Below, piece after piece: positions 13,892 through 15,012 of a DNA stretch of 15,012 nt. The notes beneath the pieces were generated by a model. That model did not search any database, was not told the DNA's origin, and saw nothing but the letters and a program-made list of their open reading frames with translations. A program made the translations under genes and the position numbers. Where the stretch lies: assembly GCA_036661515.1 (NCBI GenBank), contig JAVWYO010000045.1, positions 1 to 15,012 of the forward strand. The letters run 5' to 3'. Positions within the stretch are counted from its first letter, which is position 1; each line of letters opens with the position of its first letter. The DNA is from HGM05232 sp036661515. Its GTDB lineage: Bacteria; Bacteroidota; Bacteroidia; Bacteroidales; Muribaculaceae.

Positions 13892-14938
13892 ATGAGAAAT
13901 AAAAATTATAACATAGAGACACTACGTGGAGTTGCAATTTTATTGGTTGTGGCAGGTCATGTAATTGGCTCAAATGCAACTGGTGGCATGAAGATTGATT
14001 ATCCATCACCATTGAGATACATTTATCAATGGATTGATTATATTCAGTTACCACTATTTACTGCAATTGCTGGTTGGGTATATGCTTTACGACCCGTTAC
14101 TGCGACCAATTCTATTATCTCATTTTGCAAAAGAAAAGCAATACGCTTATTAATTCCAATGATAACCGTTGGCACGTTATATTTTTTAGTACAATACGTA
14201 AGTCCTGGTACCAACTACAAAGGTACCCTTTCTGAAATTTGGAAAATATACATTTTCCCATATACGATATATTGGTACCTCCCATCTCTATTCCTAATAT
14301 TTATAACTATTGTAATTATAGATGTCAATAAATGGGCAATAAATGCCAAAGGATTAATAATATGTTTCTGTATAGCATTTACACTTGCAATGCTTCAAGT
14401 AACACATGTTATACCAGATAGTTTACCTAACTATTTTAGTTTTAAAGGAGCATTATTGCAATTACCATATTTTTTAATAGGATTAGGAGTTTGCCGATTC
14501 AAGCATTTGTTTTATAGCCGATCATTACTTTGGATATATGCTTTAGGTACACTGATAGGTATTATTTTGCTAAACATTCAATGGTTTTATCCTAATAAAA
14601 TTCCTACATATATTTATACAACATTTGTGATTTTCACACTCCCGTTATTGCTGAATTTACAGAATAAGAATAGCGTCTTAATTTGGTTTGGTAAATATGC
14701 TTATTCAATATATCTATTTCATGTATTTTTCACTGGAGGAGTTAGAATTATATTGAAAATGGTTGGATTAAACTCACAGATAGCGATATTTTCAATAGCA
14801 CTATTAATAGCAGCAATGGCGCCAATTTTTATAGATAAGTTACTAAGCATTAGTAACACTTCGGCACTGTTTTTTTTAGGCAAGCCAAAGCCAATAAATC
14901 CACAGGCCTCTAAAAATTCTAAATTTCCAATATTATGA
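13892..14938 (+). CDS. Family 3 acyltransferase (polysaccharide O-acyl transferase)
   Basis: This 348-residue membrane protein has about ten helices and belongs to the acyltransferase-3 family. The N-terminal signature is ETLRGVAILLVVAGHVIG, with the conserved R-x10-H pair at Arg12 and His23. Further family features are the first-loop QLPLFTAIAGWVYALR, FCKRKAIRLLIPM and WFGKYAYSIYLFHVFF near the C-terminus. Such proteins add acetyl or other acyl groups to sugars of surface polysaccharides. Within this operon it most likely decorates the exopolysaccharide repeat. The tail after the last helix (GKPKPINPQASKNSK) is short and basic. Its stop overlaps the next start (ATGA at 14935-14938), so translation is probably coupled. 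Confidence 0.93.
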   Translation: MRNKNYNIETLRGVAILLVVAGHVIGSNATGGMKIDYPSPLRYIYQWIDYIQLPLFTAIAGWVYALRPVTATNSIISFCKRKAIRLLIPMITVGTLYFLVQYVSPGTNYKGTLSEIWKIYIFPYTIYWYLPSLFLIFITIVIIDVNKWAINAKGLIICFCIAFTLAMLQVTHVIPDSLPNYFSFKGALLQLPYFLIGLGVCRFKHLFYSRSLLWIYALGTLIGIILLNIQWFYPNKIPTYIYTTFVIFTLPLLLNLQNKNSVLIWFGKYAYSIYLFHVFFTGGVRIILKMVGLNSQIAIFSIALLIAAMAPIFIDKLLSISNTSALFFLGKPKPINPQASKNSKFPIL

Positions 14939-15012
14939 TTACAGGAAGAGATTTTATATTTACAGGTTTGCAACCATGGGATATATCAATAGGGTCTAAC
15001 GCCAAAGATATA
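14935..15012 (+). CDS. Glycosyltransferase, N-terminal fragment cut by window edge
   Basis: Only the first 26 codons are present, starting at an ATG that overlaps the acyltransferase stop by 4 nt. The visible peptide includes FTGLQPWDISIGSNAKDI. The LQPWD-x-x-IGSNAKDIA pattern is one I associate with the N-terminus of family 1/4 glycosyltransferases in Bacteroidetes polysaccharide loci (TuaH-like), which is consistent with the operon context. The call rests on a short peptide, so it is moderate. Confidence 0.6.
   Translation, partial: MITGRDFIFTGLQPWDISIGSNAKDI

Noticed and set aside
1..15012. CRISPR arrays, insertion sequences, tRNA or rRNA genes, toxin-antitoxin or defence genes
   Set aside because: I looked for regularly spaced repeats, transposase motifs, terminal repeats and structured RNA signatures and saw none; the window is almost fully occupied by envelope and polysaccharide genes.

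Overview
The window looks like chromosomal DNA of an AT-rich member of the Bacteroidales. I infer this from the gene content: a short-chain chromate-transporter pair next to folC, an exopolysaccharide locus of the response regulator / sugar transferase / TolC / Wzz-like type, Bacteroidetes-style -7 boxes (TAnnTTTG) and few clear Shine-Dalgarno sequences. I cannot name a genus.

Layout. (1) Bases 1-2061, minus strand: a tight three-gene unit read leftwards. It holds two half-size CHR-family transporters that overlap by 4 nt, then folC, which starts 1 nt after the second transporter and runs off the left edge. (2) Bases 2062-2394: a divergent non-coding region with candidate -7 boxes for both directions and a long imperfect inverted repeat. 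(3) Bases 2395-5311, plus strand: an outer-membrane beta-barrel of the BamA/TamA surface-antigen type without POTRA domains. It overlaps by 14 nt an EptA-like phosphoethanolamine transferase, so this is an envelope-modification pair. (4) Bases 5312-5604: a non-coding spacer carrying a perfect 31-bp palindrome. (5) Bases 5605-15012, plus strand: an exopolysaccharide/capsule operon with gaps of 16 nt or less, or overlaps, between all genes.

The polysaccharide operon contains, in order: a stand-alone receiver-domain response regulator; a phosphoglycosyl transferase whose N-terminus appears to be a degenerate receiver domain instead of the usual multi-helix membrane region; a half-length TolC-type outer-membrane protein; a Wzz/GumC-type chain-length and export protein with a decayed tyrosine-kinase-like domain; a Wzy/O-antigen-ligase-type polymerase; a membrane-bound GT2 glycosyltransferase; a GT4 glycosyltransferase; a family-3 acyltransferase; and the start of another glycosyltransferase at the right edge.

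Inferred working model: the sugar transferase loads the first sugar phosphate onto undecaprenyl phosphate, the glycosyltransferases and acyltransferase build and decorate the repeat, the Wzy-like protein polymerises it, and the Wzz-like and TolC-like proteins guide it across the envelope. No flippase (Wzx) is visible, so it presumably lies beyond the right edge. The most interesting feature is the apparent receiver/pseudo-receiver pair built into the first committed step, which suggests direct phospho-signal control of the initiating enzyme rather than transcriptional control.
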